From a virus: 36,367 nucleotides of DNA. This document shows, piece by piece, positions 29,097 to 36,367 of this stretch. How positions within the stretch are numbered: position 1 is the first letter of the stretch; every line of letters starts with the position of its first letter. The stretch is taken from IMG/VR virus record IMGVR_UViG_3300029955_000079, positions 1-36,367 of that record. One strand, 5' to 3'. A program made the translations under genes and the position numbers. The notes under the pieces were generated by a model. The model searched no databases, was not told the DNA's origin, and saw nothing but the letters and a program-made list of their open reading frames with translations.

Positions 29097-30656
29097 TTGG
29101 ATTTAAATGCTGTCTATAAAAAGGTTCTCGGTCTGAAGGAGGAAGACGCCGCGTCAGCGCCGAATCCTCAACAGAAAAAGATGCCGAAGCGCCGCACCAA
29201 GATTTTAATCAATCCTCCGCTGAACGAACTTTCAAAGACCATTCTTTCCAAGTACATTAAGAAGGCGAAGAATGATATCGGTAACAAATCATTCGTGGCC
29301 GGTGTCAACTCCACCAAGAAGGGCAACGAGGCGAAGGCGCTGACGGTAGCCCTCATTAACAAGGCGCAGGATCGTTCTAAACAGGTCAACAAGGCCGTCA
29401 ATAAGATTTCCGAGGGATTGGTGGCGGATACATCGTCTGCCGTCAATGACCCTTATGGAGCCTTGGCTAACCCCAAGATGGGATTCTTTTTAAAGAACCT
29501 CGCCTTTCAGGTCATTAACAAGAGAACCGAATCGGTCGAGCAGATTGAGGAAAACTACGATCATCTTCTGGAATATAAAGAAGAATATGACGAAATCATG
29601 GAAGAGATTGAAGAGATTAATGAGGTCAAGAAGGTTGCTGCTGGAAAGAAGCCAAAGGTAACTCTTGGTGTAAAGGCGGCTGATTCCGTAGCCAAGAAGA
29701 AGAAGAAGCCCAATACGGCTGCTAAAATGCAGGAAGGTAGGGACTGGCATAAGAATCATCCTGTCGATCATATGAATATTGTCAACGCCTATAATGATTC
29801 AAATCCTGAAGAGAAGGCTTTCGGTAAGAACTGGTATTCCGACGCACATAAACTAACCAAGTTCCTTTCAAAGGGATCGGGCCATTCCATGAGCACCGTG
29901 GCCGGTGTTATCGCCAACCATTCCCCACAGAACGGAATTTATCAAAACTATCATGACGCCGTGCAAGTTCTTGATAAGGGTCAGGGGATCGGTGGTAAGG
30001 GTCAGGGCATGATGGCATCTGAAAAGCAGAAGGCCGTCGATGATAAGATGTTTGCTGGTGAACATTATGATACCGCGCTGAAAGGTAAGAAAGTCAAATC
30101 CTTCGCTCATCTCTTAGAACATGGTCGTCAGACCGATCCTTCACGCCCAAGAGTTGTTATTGATCGTCACGCTCACTCTGTCGCATCAGGAGCCCGTATT
30201 ACTGACAATGCTTTCGGTATGGCAGGCTTGAAGAACAAGGGTGTCTATGAAAATATTGAACATCATTATCTGAAGGCGGCTGAACATCTTCGTGTCAAGC
30301 ATGGCGTCAATATAGAGCCAGAACAGCTTCAGGCGACGACATGGGCATGGCGTCAGCGTAAGAATCAGGAAGCCGAGCAGGCTGGTCCTATTCCCGGTGA
30401 AAAGAAGAAGCGCGGCGGTGGTGCAGCCAAGAAATCTATACATCAAGAAAAAAGCTGGAATGAGTTTGCCAAGACTCGTTTTGCTGGCCAGAAGTTGCCC
30501 AAGGTTCCCGGTCATGGATTTAAGGAACAGAAGCCCGAATCTGAGTTTGCCGGTGAGGAACCACAACCATATCATCATAATACAAAGTGGAAACTTCATG
30601 CCGCGAAGCTACTAAAGGCAGAGGGGCCTTCCGACACTTGGACACACCAATTCTAA
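29097..30656 (+). CDS. 519-aa late protein with C-terminal HhH-glycosylase-like domain
   Basis: TTG start with AGGAG upstream. Residues 1-215 are Lys-rich and helical with an acidic coiled coil (about 145-180). Residues about 220-430 match a domain I know from many phages, especially actinophages: VAGVIANHSPQNGIYQNYHD, LKGKKVKSFAHLL, RVVIDRHAHSVASG and LQATTWAWRQRKN. The 'LkG.K...FA' and 'iDrHa' order recalls helix-hairpin-helix DNA glycosylases, though enzymatic activity is unproven. The C-terminus is basic. Late promoter and late neighbours suggest it is packaged or acts late. Confidence 0.6.
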   Translation: MDLNAVYKKVLGLKEEDAASAPNPQQKKMPKRRTKILINPPLNELSKTILSKYIKKAKNDIGNKSFVAGVNSTKKGNEAKALTVALINKAQDRSKQVNKAVNKISEGLVADTSSAVNDPYGALANPKMGFFLKNLAFQVINKRTESVEQIEENYDHLLEYKEEYDEIMEEIEEINEVKKVAAGKKPKVTLGVKAADSVAKKKKKPNTAAKMQEGRDWHKNHPVDHMNIVNAYNDSNPEEKAFGKNWYSDAHKLTKFLSKGSGHSMSTVAGVIANHSPQNGIYQNYHDAVQVLDKGQGIGGKGQGMMASEKQKAVDDKMFAGEHYDTALKGKKVKSFAHLLEHGRQTDPSRPRVVIDRHAHSVASGARITDNAFGMAGLKNKGVYENIEHHYLKAAEHLRVKHGVNIEPEQLQATTWAWRQRKNQEAEQAGPIPGEKKKRGGGAAKKSIHQEKSWNEFAKTRFAGQKLPKVPGHGFKEQKPESEFAGEEPQPYHHNTKWKLHAAKLLKAEGPSDTWTHQF

Positions 30657-30659
30657 TAC

Positions 30660-30667
30660 AATAAATA
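30660..30667 (+). promoter_or_regulatory. late-promoter-like motif AATAAATA
   Basis: 28 bases before the structural gene at 30696. Confidence 0.5.
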
Positions 30668-30695
30668 ATAAAAATAATAAGAAAAGGAAAACAAA

Positions 30696-31289
30696 ATGCC
30701 ACTTTGGGGAAATTCAGACGTATCGGCTTCAGCGCCAAAAGAAAAGCAGTTATTCATTAACAGCCAAAACGCTGGTCAACATGCCAACGGCTCAACACTA
30801 TATCATAACACCACGCCTTCCGCGACAACAAACGGAATGATCGTCGGTCTCTATGGTGTGACAAAGACGATGATTCAGGCTGCACAGGCCAACCATGCGA
30901 CTAATCTTTCTCAGCCGGGATGGGTTCTTGTCAGACAAGGAACAGGACCAGTAATGTCTCTTGCCGCGTCTCCCGGTGGTCTTTCTTATAATAACACCGA
31001 CGTTCTGACAATTTCTGGCAATGGTTGCGCGAATGCGACGTTCCATCCTGTCACAAATGCAACTGGTGGTATTCTTTCCTTCACCACAAACTCTGCTGGA
31101 TTTGGATTTCCAAATACTGCCTACGTGACACAGACATGGGCTAACTCAACAGGCGGCGCAACTGGTGGATCAGGCGCAACTGTTACCCTTACTCTTGGTG
31201 GTCGTGCAGGCAGAATCAATAGAGAAACATTGGTTTCCATGAAGTCGATGCAGAGTGCTTCCAATACAAATTTATTCCCTAACGTATAA
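30696..31289 (+). CDS. virion structural protein (decoration/neck type)
   Basis: 197 residues. MPLWGNSDVSASAPKEKQLF is the hallmark start of a structural protein group in T4-like cyanophages and relatives ('M.LWGn.D...naPk'), followed by GWVLVRQGTGPV and closing RAGRINRETLVSM. The middle is Asn/Thr/Ser/Gly-rich beta sequence, including a Gly-rich turn (TGGATGGSGATVTLTL). Exact place in the particle is not known. AAGGAAAAC precedes ATG. Confidence 0.72.
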   Translation: MPLWGNSDVSASAPKEKQLFINSQNAGQHANGSTLYHNTTPSATTNGMIVGLYGVTKTMIQAAQANHATNLSQPGWVLVRQGTGPVMSLAASPGGLSYNNTDVLTISGNGCANATFHPVTNATGGILSFTTNSAGFGFPNTAYVTQTWANSTGGATGGSGATVTLTLGGRAGRINRETLVSMKSMQSASNTNLFPNV

Positions 31290-31298
31290 GAGTAAAAC

Positions 31299-31592
31299 AT
31301 GGCCGGTAATAACTCAATCAAACTAAGCGCGATTCAAACTAAGAATAACGCCGATGGAACCGATCAGGTTGTTGCCGTCAGCAATGTCTCGGGTGGAGAT
31401 GTTCTGATTCAGGTCTCTAATCTGTTTTCTAATTCTACTCTATGGGCCAACAATCTGGTTTTGAAACAAAATAATACGCCTGCAAATTCAACAGCAAATG
31501 TGATCGGTGGATCGATTTGGTCTGATGGAACCTATATTTACGTCGCCACATCGAACAACACCATTAAGCGTGTTGGTCTAACATCATTCTAA
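31299..31592 (+). CDS. small structural-type protein, 97 aa
   Basis: Asn/Ser/Val-rich beta protein (DQVVAVSNVSGGDVLIQVSN; WSDGTYIYVATSNNTIKRV), 10 bases after the preceding structural gene. Resembles small capsid decoration or fibre proteins in composition; no family recognised. Confidence 0.6.
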   Translation: MAGNNSIKLSAIQTKNNADGTDQVVAVSNVSGGDVLIQVSNLFSNSTLWANNLVLKQNNTPANSTANVIGGSIWSDGTYIYVATSNNTIKRVGLTSF

Positions 31593-31603
31593 GGAGATTT
31601 TAA

Positions 31604-31999
31604 ATGAGACTTTCACAACTTAATAACATCAACAAGGCAGCGGCGGAATTACTTGGTTTCGATACCATCAACGAGGCATATCACGCCAAGGATCGTGAAG
31701 CGAGAGAAGAAATCTTCGCCAATCAAGTGCATCATCAGAAAATGGTTGGTCGTCATCAGGCCATTTCTGCTGGTACTACAAAGGATAAAGACCTCACAAA
31801 ACATGATCTTGCCATCATCGCCCACTCATTTGCTTCCAAGCATTTTAATAATCTAGGTCAGATTAGTGGTTATAATGGTCAGGTGCCAGAAGATTATCAT
31901 CAGGATCGTGACTTCTATGACAAACTTAACAAACTTATTAGTGGTCGTGCTAATGCCAAGTCTAAAGATTGTGGTGTAGACTGCGACACTTCTAAATAA
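31604..31999 (+). CDS. hypothetical late protein, 131 aa
   Basis: Starts MRLSQLNNINKAAAELLGFD, a type of opening met on T4-like head-associated proteins. Charged, helical middle (REAREEIFANQVHHQKMV), His-rich, Cys pair near the end (KDCGVDCDTSK). AAGGAG precedes ATG. Late by position. Confidence 0.6.
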   Translation: MRLSQLNNINKAAAELLGFDTINEAYHAKDREAREEIFANQVHHQKMVGRHQAISAGTTKDKDLTKHDLAIIAHSFASKHFNNLGQISGYNGQVPEDYHQDRDFYDKLNKLISGRANAKSKDCGVDCDTSK

Positions 32000-32002
32000 T
32001 AC

Positions 32003-32010
32003 TATAAATA
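32003..32010 (+). promoter_or_regulatory. exact late box TATAAATA
   Basis: Ends 6 bases before the ATG at 32017, so a transcript from it would start at the ATG itself (leaderless) or serve downstream genes. Confidence 0.4.
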
Positions 32011-32016
32011 GTTGTT

Positions 32017-32415
32017 ATGAAGGACAATTTAACTCACGACAACTATTTACTTCTCTGTGCCACACACTACCGAAACGCACAATGTAGCGGGACGGAGGAA
32101 TTTCTAGACGACCTTAAGCGTATCAAATACCTTAAGAAGATTTTTACAAGGTATGAGTCCAGTAAGAATATAGACGAAAGGCTAGTCCTAAATCACATCA
32201 TTATTTTAAATAATGTATTCGGGCCGAAATTTTTAAATAGAATGTTATTTTTGAAAATGATTGATCAGATGAAATATATTAAACCCTTCCTAGTATATTT
32301 AAATATACTCCCTGTTATAGTCGATTCGGTTGATGGAAAAATATTTGACACGACGGATATCCAGATGGATGAAGTAATCATCACCAAACTTAGAGAATTT
32401 TCAAGGGATAAATAG
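32017..32415 (+). CDS. conserved T4-like protein of unknown role, 132 aa
   Basis: Pattern YLLLCATHYRNAQCSGTEEF, DDLKRIKYLKKIFTRYE and ERLVLNHIIILNNVFGP then RMLFLKM and IKPFLVYLNILP recurs in T4-like cyanophages and relatives as a small protein near structural genes; no function known to me. All-helical. No ribosome site is visible before its ATG, in line with the odd promoter spacing. Confidence 0.68.
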   Translation: MKDNLTHDNYLLLCATHYRNAQCSGTEEFLDDLKRIKYLKKIFTRYESSKNIDERLVLNHIIILNNVFGPKFLNRMLFLKMIDQMKYIKPFLVYLNILPVIVDSVDGKIFDTTDIQMDEVIITKLREFSRDK

Positions 32416-32440
32416 GAGACATTCATTCTAAGGAAAAGTC

Positions 32441-32836
32441 ATGTCTCAAATCAACGAACTAGATAATAAGACTCTGGATAAATTCATCACCAAGACGCTG
32501 GAAAAGCAAATGAAGTCTTACATTTCTGGTAAGGCAAATCAGGCTCTTATTCAAAAACATCGTAAATTCATCTCTCTTGCCCATGACAAGATTGAGAAGA
32601 AGGATCAATCAGAACTAAAGAAAATTTTTGGTGAGGGTGTCGAGTTGATGGGTAAGCGTAAGAAGCCTTCCCTGCTCCAGCGTTACAAGCATCGTCTGAA
32701 GATGAATGAAGACGGTGAGGCACCTACTAACGCCATGGGAAACTCGTCATCGACACAGGGGCCAATTCAGACTTTCGATCCACTTTTGGGACAGAAAAAG
32801 AAAAAGAAAAAAGACGTAAGCCAAGAAGGAGAATGA
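32441..32836 (+). CDS. hypothetical late protein, basic C-terminus, 131 aa
   Basis: Helical N-terminal 75 residues (LDKFITKTLEKQMKSYISGK), a Gly/Lys hinge (GKRKKPSLLQRYKHRL), then a low-complexity tail with QKKKKKKDVSQEGE. Not recognised. It lies next to the conserved ORF at 32017 and may be a DNA-contacting head component. Confidence 0.6.
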   Translation: MSQINELDNKTLDKFITKTLEKQMKSYISGKANQALIQKHRKFISLAHDKIEKKDQSELKKIFGEGVELMGKRKKPSLLQRYKHRLKMNEDGEAPTNAMGNSSSTQGPIQTFDPLLGQKKKKKKDVSQEGE

Positions 32837-32837
32837 G

Positions 32838-33248
32838 ATGATAGATTGGAGTCACCTTTTTGGTATAAAATATTTTGTTTCGATAGTGGGGGGGGCCTTA
32901 GTTATGCTCGGGTCCGGTATCGAACCGTCTGTTGGTATCTGGGTTGTCTCTCTCGGCGGATCACTTCTGACTGTTTCCCTTGGGCAGGATCAATCTATAT
33001 TTAATATCTTTATTAATGTGATGATCGGATTATTCTTCGGTATATTTGGCTCTCAGATTATTCACACATGGGAACCGCTGATGCCGCAGATTGCCGCCTC
33101 ATTCTTTTTATCTATGTTCGGTGTGAATATCACACAATATATGATTAGAAATCTTAGAACAAATACATTTTCAGAAATTGTGGCCACAATTATTGATCGT
33201 ATCATTCCATGGAAAAAGGAAAAGGAAAAGGGTGGGACTAGAGGATGA
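32838..33248 (+). CDS. membrane protein, possible holin-like, 136 aa
   Basis: Four hydrophobic segments (about 10-25, 32-48, 55-72, 80-98) with Gly-rich faces (VSIVGGALVMLGSGIEP; FINVMIGLFFGIFGSQ), then a charged tail (IPWKKEKEKGGTRG). The layout fits class I holins or phage membrane adaptors. Overlaps the next membrane gene (ATGA), which suggests the two act together. Confidence 0.55.
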   Translation: MIDWSHLFGIKYFVSIVGGALVMLGSGIEPSVGIWVVSLGGSLLTVSLGQDQSIFNIFINVMIGLFFGIFGSQIIHTWEPLMPQIAASFFLSMFGVNITQYMIRNLRTNTFSEIVATIIDRIIPWKKEKEKGGTRG

Positions 33249-33649
33249 ACTTCATAGACAACTTTAATTTATTCTTCATCTATATTTTACCTATAGATTT
33301 TTGGAATATCATCGAGATGACAGCAGGCATTGGAATCACCTTTGCCTGCATTATTCAACGTGCCAAGTGGGATATATTTTCTTCTTCGGAAAGTAATATT
33401 ATAGGAAAATGGACGGTGAAGGTAGGTCAGTTGGGTCTCTACTGTCAGATGATGTTAGGTGTCGTCACATGTATTGATGGTTATTTTAATTATATTCATA
33501 ATTCCAGCCATGTTGTTTTGGCCATGTGGGTGTTGTCGGCCTCATTGGTAAAATATAGTGTATATCTAAACTTCATAAATGTCCTCGTCTTGAACAAGGT
33601 GCCGCACATATCCCTTCAAAAAATTCATTCCGACCAGATCATGGAATGA
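33245..33649 (+). CDS. membrane protein, 134 aa
   Basis: Four likely helices (about 8-38, 60-78, 90-105, 108-122: NIIEMTAGIGITFACII, GQLGLYCQMMLGVVTC, VVLAMWVLSASLVKY). Translationally coupled to the preceding membrane gene. Candidates: antiholin/holin partner or superinfection-exclusion protein. Not recognised. Confidence 0.55.
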   Translation: MNFIDNFNLFFIYILPIDFWNIIEMTAGIGITFACIIQRAKWDIFSSSESNIIGKWTVKVGQLGLYCQMMLGVVTCIDGYFNYIHNSSHVVLAMWVLSASLVKYSVYLNFINVLVLNKVPHISLQKIHSDQIME

Positions 33650-33651
33650 TC

Positions 33652-33680
33652 TTGACAAACTTCTAAAACGGGAATATCTT
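33652..33680 (+). promoter_or_regulatory. sigma70-type promoter of primase operon
   Basis: TTGACA at 33652, 17-base spacer, TATCTT at 33675. Confidence 0.65.
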
Positions 33681-33683
33681 CCA

Positions 33684-33698
33684 CCTTCCATTGGAGGG
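33684..33698 (+). promoter_or_regulatory. hairpin covering the primase ribosome site
   Basis: CCTTCC-ATT-GGAGGG pairs the whole Shine-Dalgarno (GGAGGG) 4-9 bases before the primase ATG at 33702. Only a few bases separate it from the -10 box, so it is at the very 5' end of the transcript. Confidence 0.6.
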
Positions 33699-33701
33699 TA
33701 G

Positions 33702-34712
33702 ATGAATTATTTAGTAATTAAATATCTTAGCTTCGTGTCGGCCCAGCTTAGAAATTTCAAAAAGAAATCCGACAATCTCTATAATTTCTCATGTCCATAT
33801 TGTGGAGACTCCAAGCGCAATCCGCGTAGGGCTCGTGGTGACGTGTTCGAACATGACGGAACAACATTTTTTAAGTGTCATAAGTGTGGCAAGTCCCGCA
33901 GCTTCGATGATTTTCTCAACGATCAAGACGCCAGTCTCTTCAGGGAATATATCCGCGAGAAGCTTTTTAGACCCAAGAAGGAACAGGTCTTGGATTATAA
34001 GACCAAGGCACCAGAATTCAAGTCGAAGCTGGTCACGCCTTCTCTCTGCTCGATTAAAGACCTTCCTGACGACGACGCCATGAAACAGTATGTGCTTGGG
34101 AGAAAGATTCCAGAGAATCGTCTGGGGTTGCTGTTCAAGTGTCCCAACTTTCGAAAATATACAAATGATTTGATTCCTAATAAATTCAGTGAGGGAGCAT
34201 TGAAGCATGACGAAGAGCGGCTGGTGATCCCCTTCCTGTCGGAGAGTGGCGACTTCTTCGGCTTTGCTGGTCGATCCCTCGATCCAAAAAACAGTCAACG
34301 GTATATCAATATTATTCTTGACGAGAATGTGCCGCATGTCTTCGGCCTAGAACGATGGGATAAGACCAAGACCACTATCGTTTTAGAAGGTCCATTAGAT
34401 GCTCTATTTTTAGAAAATTCTCTTGCCACGCTGGGTAATGACATGGTATCATCCATGAAGAATTTCGACAAAGAGAACCTTGTTTTTTGTTATGATAATG
34501 AGCCTCGGCATCCCGAAACCAAGAAGAAAATCGAGAAGGCCATCAAGGCGGGATATAAAGTGGTCATCTGGCCACGGTCCATACAAAAAAAAGATATCAA
34601 TGCGATGATTTTAGGGGGTCTGTCCGTAAAATATGTCGAAGAAGTCATTTCTTCTCATACTTTCCAAGGACTTAGAGCCCAAGCAGAGATTATCTCGCGA
34701 AACTTCTCATAA
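33702..34712 (+). CDS. 61: gp61-type DNA primase
   Basis: 336 residues (T4 gp61 342). Makes RNA primers with the gp41 helicase. Zinc ribbon C31-P-Y-C34 ... C59-H-K-C62 at the N-terminus, then the toprim-containing polymerase core: ERLVIPFLSESGDFFGFAGR, the Glu motif VLEGPLDALF (about 227-236) and the acidic FCYDNEP (about 262). The ribosome site is hidden in a hairpin. Confidence 0.93.
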   Translation: MNYLVIKYLSFVSAQLRNFKKKSDNLYNFSCPYCGDSKRNPRRARGDVFEHDGTTFFKCHKCGKSRSFDDFLNDQDASLFREYIREKLFRPKKEQVLDYKTKAPEFKSKLVTPSLCSIKDLPDDDAMKQYVLGRKIPENRLGLLFKCPNFRKYTNDLIPNKFSEGALKHDEERLVIPFLSESGDFFGFAGRSLDPKNSQRYINIILDENVPHVFGLERWDKTKTTIVLEGPLDALFLENSLATLGNDMVSSMKNFDKENLVFCYDNEPRHPETKKKIEKAIKAGYKVVIWPRSIQKKDINAMILGGLSVKYVEEVISSHTFQGLRAQAEIISRNFS

Positions 34713-34722
34713 ACCCAAAATC

Positions 34723-34730
34723 GATAAATA
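34723..34730 (+). promoter_or_regulatory. late-promoter-like motif GATAAATA
   Basis: 23 bases before the thyX start; unexpected for a nucleotide-metabolism gene. Confidence 0.35.
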
Positions 34731-34753
34731 ACCAACACACCAAGGAGCTATTT

Positions 34754-35707
34754 TTGAAAGAGACTGATTTTCAGGCTAAGGTAATTCTTATTTCCGAGCC
34801 TTCATGTGGTAAAACACTTACTTTCGATTCTTTAGGTGGTAAAACACTTACTTCTTGGCCTTCATGTGGTAAACCGCTTATCACAATCCAAATCCGCTAT
34901 CCACGCATCATTCATTCTGAAGTAATAACGCATAGGGCATTTTCACGCAACGCTCGTTCTAGTCGGGCCGTGCCTGTAAAGAATTTACTGGCAGAAGAAA
35001 TTTATACACCCTACTTCATGAAAAATCAGCCGGGAATGCAATCTTTTGAAAAGTTTTCTATCGAAGAGCAGGACGAAATTCAAAAGGAATGGAATCGTTT
35101 CGCCAAGGAGACACAACGTTTCTCCAAGTGGTTGTCATACAAGGGTGTTCATAAACAGTGGGCCAATCGTCCTCTGGAGTGGTTCGGCTACATTGATACG
35201 CTGATCACCGCCACCGATTGGGATAACTACTTCGCCCTCCGTATTCATAAAGACGCCATGCCGGAAATCCGCGAGTTGGCCAAGGTCATGGACAAGGAAA
35301 TCGCTCGGGTCATCCAAGAAAAAACTAAAGGCGTATACCAAGTTCTTTATCCAACGGAGTGGCATCTTCCTTATATTTCTGTAGATGATTATACTTCTAT
35401 TTTGGAAAATGATAATCAACATAATGGAGAAGCATTATATATTCCACTTCTGAAGCTTTCCGTCGCCAGATGCGCCAGAGTTTCTTACGCTCCTTTCGAC
35501 GGTAACGCCAGTCTGGAAAAGGAATTTCAACGGTTTGAATTGCTTCGTGACGCCAATCCAATTCATGCAAGTCCTTTCGAGCATCAGGCCAAGATGGCGA
35601 CATGGACAGAAGACCCTACGGGATATGGTGGAGACGATGATTATATCAGAAGTAATCTGGCCTTTCCATGGATTCAGTACCGTAAGATTATCGAGCAAAC
35701 GTTATGA
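34754..35707 (+). CDS. thyX: ThyX flavin-dependent thymidylate synthase
   Basis: 317 residues. Methylates dUMP using FAD and methylenetetrahydrofolate. The phage-type ThyX motif is clear: RYPRIIHSEVITHRAFSRNA then SSRAVPV (the family RHRxxSxNExSxR region in its phage variant), LYPTEWHLPYI, RCARVSYAPFDGN and HASPFEHQA. The N-terminus carries three 10-residue tandem units (residues 15-44: EPSCGKTLTF, DSLGGKTLTS, WPSCGKPLIT) where relatives have one. TTG start with AAGGAG 6 bases before. Works with the dCMP deaminase at 5863. Confidence 0.93.
   Translation: MKETDFQAKVILISEPSCGKTLTFDSLGGKTLTSWPSCGKPLITIQIRYPRIIHSEVITHRAFSRNARSSRAVPVKNLLAEEIYTPYFMKNQPGMQSFEKFSIEEQDEIQKEWNRFAKETQRFSKWLSYKGVHKQWANRPLEWFGYIDTLITATDWDNYFALRIHKDAMPEIRELAKVMDKEIARVIQEKTKGVYQVLYPTEWHLPYISVDDYTSILENDNQHNGEALYIPLLKLSVARCARVSYAPFDGNASLEKEFQRFELLRDANPIHASPFEHQAKMATWTEDPTGYGGDDDYIRSNLAFPWIQYRKIIEQTL
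34796..34885 (+). repeat. three tandem 30-bp units within thyX
   Basis: Units 34796-34825, 34826-34855 and 34856-34885, each holding GTGGTAAAAC(A)CTTA or a one- or two-base variant. In frame (10 codons each). Confidence 0.92.
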
Positions 35708-36054
35708 GTGAAACACCACTAAATTTTATTGAAGATATAAAGGCGGCTGTTTCTTATCATCTCTTCGAACCTAATAATGAGTATACACGTCAACAAATCA
35801 AGTCTAGTATTTGGAAGGTAGTTTTTCAACATTATGTGATAGGTGAATGTCTTTGTGATTATGATGGAAACTTCTATACACAAGAAGTAATAATCACAAG
35901 AAAAGAAAAAGAACCGCCGTTACCAGTATCCGTGTTAGAAGCATATAATCAATACGTCAACAATGGATATGGTTGTTATGACGACAACGGTGATTTAAAA
36001 GACGATTACAGAGATTTCATAAAAAATAAAAATAATAAGGAGCAAGATGTTTAA
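35704..36054 (+). CDS. hypothetical protein, 116 aa
   Basis: ATGA overlap with thyX and overlap with the RNR gene, so co-translated with both. Helical start (NFIEDIKAAVSYHLF), a middle beta segment (YVIGECLCDYDGNFYTQEVI) and acidic/basic tail. Not recognised; context suggests a nucleotide-metabolism accessory role. Confidence 0.65.
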   Translation: MSETPLNFIEDIKAAVSYHLFEPNNEYTRQQIKSSIWKVVFQHYVIGECLCDYDGNFYTQEVIITRKEKEPPLPVSVLEAYNQYVNNGYGCYDDNGDLKDDYRDFIKNKNNKEQDV

Positions 36055-36367
36055 GGATTCACTATATTCACAGTTCATTTTTACGAGCCGGTATGCACGA
36101 TACATTGATAGTAAGAATAGACGAGAGACTTGGTCAGAGACCGTAAAAAGATACTTTGATTTCATTGGGGAGTCTTTGAAGGAGAAGCATAACTACGATA
36201 TCGCTCCTTACTATGACGAATTATACAATGCCGTTCTGAACCATGATATCATGCCTTCGATGAGGGCTCTGATGACGGCTGGTCCCGCCGCGAAGAAGAA
36301 CCATGTCGCCCTGTATAATTGCGCCTACCTTCCGATGGATGACATGAAGTCGTTCGATGAGGAAATG
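36047..36367 (+). CDS. ribonucleotide reductase, probably class II (cobalamin), N-terminal part
   Basis: Open to the window end (107 codons seen). FKDSLYSQFIFTSRYARYID, RRETWSETVKRYFDFI, IMPSMRALMTAGPAAKK and LYNCAYLPMDD match the start of monomeric adenosylcobalamin-dependent NTP reductases ('...YSR....RRETW.Et..R', 'lMPs.RaL...G', '.NC'), including the first active-site Cys (in YNCAY). AAGGAG precedes ATG. A class I enzyme would normally lack the RRETW segment. Confidence 0.82.
   Translation, partial: MFKDSLYSQFIFTSRYARYIDSKNRRETWSETVKRYFDFIGESLKEKHNYDIAPYYDELYNAVLNHDIMPSMRALMTAGPAAKKNHVALYNCAYLPMDDMKSFDEEM

Noticed and set aside
1-36367. Prophage or host flank
   Set aside because: No integrase, att repeat or host housekeeping gene; gene content is phage throughout.

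Overview
This window is a contiguous, gene-dense piece of a large T4-superfamily myovirus genome, most likely of a phage of Alphaproteobacteria. The T4-type markers are UvsW, UvsY, gp32, gp33-like late coactivator, gp61 primase, Rnl1, gp26-type baseplate assembly protein, tail-tube-fold proteins and ATAAATA late-promoter-like motifs. The host call is an inference from overall resemblance to the Sinorhizobium/Agrobacterium T4-like phages (ThyX plus probable class II RNR, a GTA-type 3-TM holin, DUF932, small SGNH hydrolase). No host genes, integrase or CRISPR array were seen.

Layout. 1-1883 (minus): UvsW helicase (cut by the window edge), UvsY and a tail-tube-fold protein. 1968-6297 (plus): small early genes behind a sigma70-type promoter, including a HAD nucleotidase-like protein and dCMP deaminase, interleaved with tRNAs. 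6300-8350: tRNAs and a minus-strand permuted NlpC/P60 (YiiX-like) gene interrupted by one in-frame TGA. 8346-12118: SGNH hydrolase, RNA ligase 1, then a three-gene membrane cassette with a MotA/TolQ/ExbB-like channel and an ExbD/TolR-like partner. 12115-14594: a late minus gene, DUF932 protein and small ORFs with clear terminators. 14689-16436: PnuC and NadR, an NAD salvage pair. 16446-18480: odd tRNA, gp33-like, gp32. 18538-22266: divergent holin and 1076-residue virion hydrolase. 22277-25242: phosphoesterase, then minus-strand tail genes including a gp26-like gene with a -1 frameshift signal. 25341-28994: small early genes, second RNA ligase (DRB0094 type), glutaredoxin. 29097-33649: late structural and membrane genes. 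33702-36367: primase, ThyX, start of a cobalamin-type ribonucleotide reductase.

How it works together: dCMP deaminase, ThyX, glutaredoxin and RNR make DNA precursors; UvsW, UvsY, gp32 and gp61 serve replication and recombination; PnuC-NadR can rebuild NAD; two RNA ligases and twelve tRNA or tRNA-like genes suggest defence against, or repair after, tRNA cleavage. Two promoter classes are visible: TTGAC(A/T)-17-TATNNN and ATAAATA. The second class lies directly in front of nine of the twelve tRNAs, at a distance that would put the transcript start at or near the tRNA's first base.

Most notable: the ExbB/ExbD-like cassette with the proton-carrying Asp retained; the frameshift hairpin in the gp26-like gene; the in-frame TGA; individually promoted tRNAs with unusual T-loops; and a 30-bp tandem expansion inside thyX.
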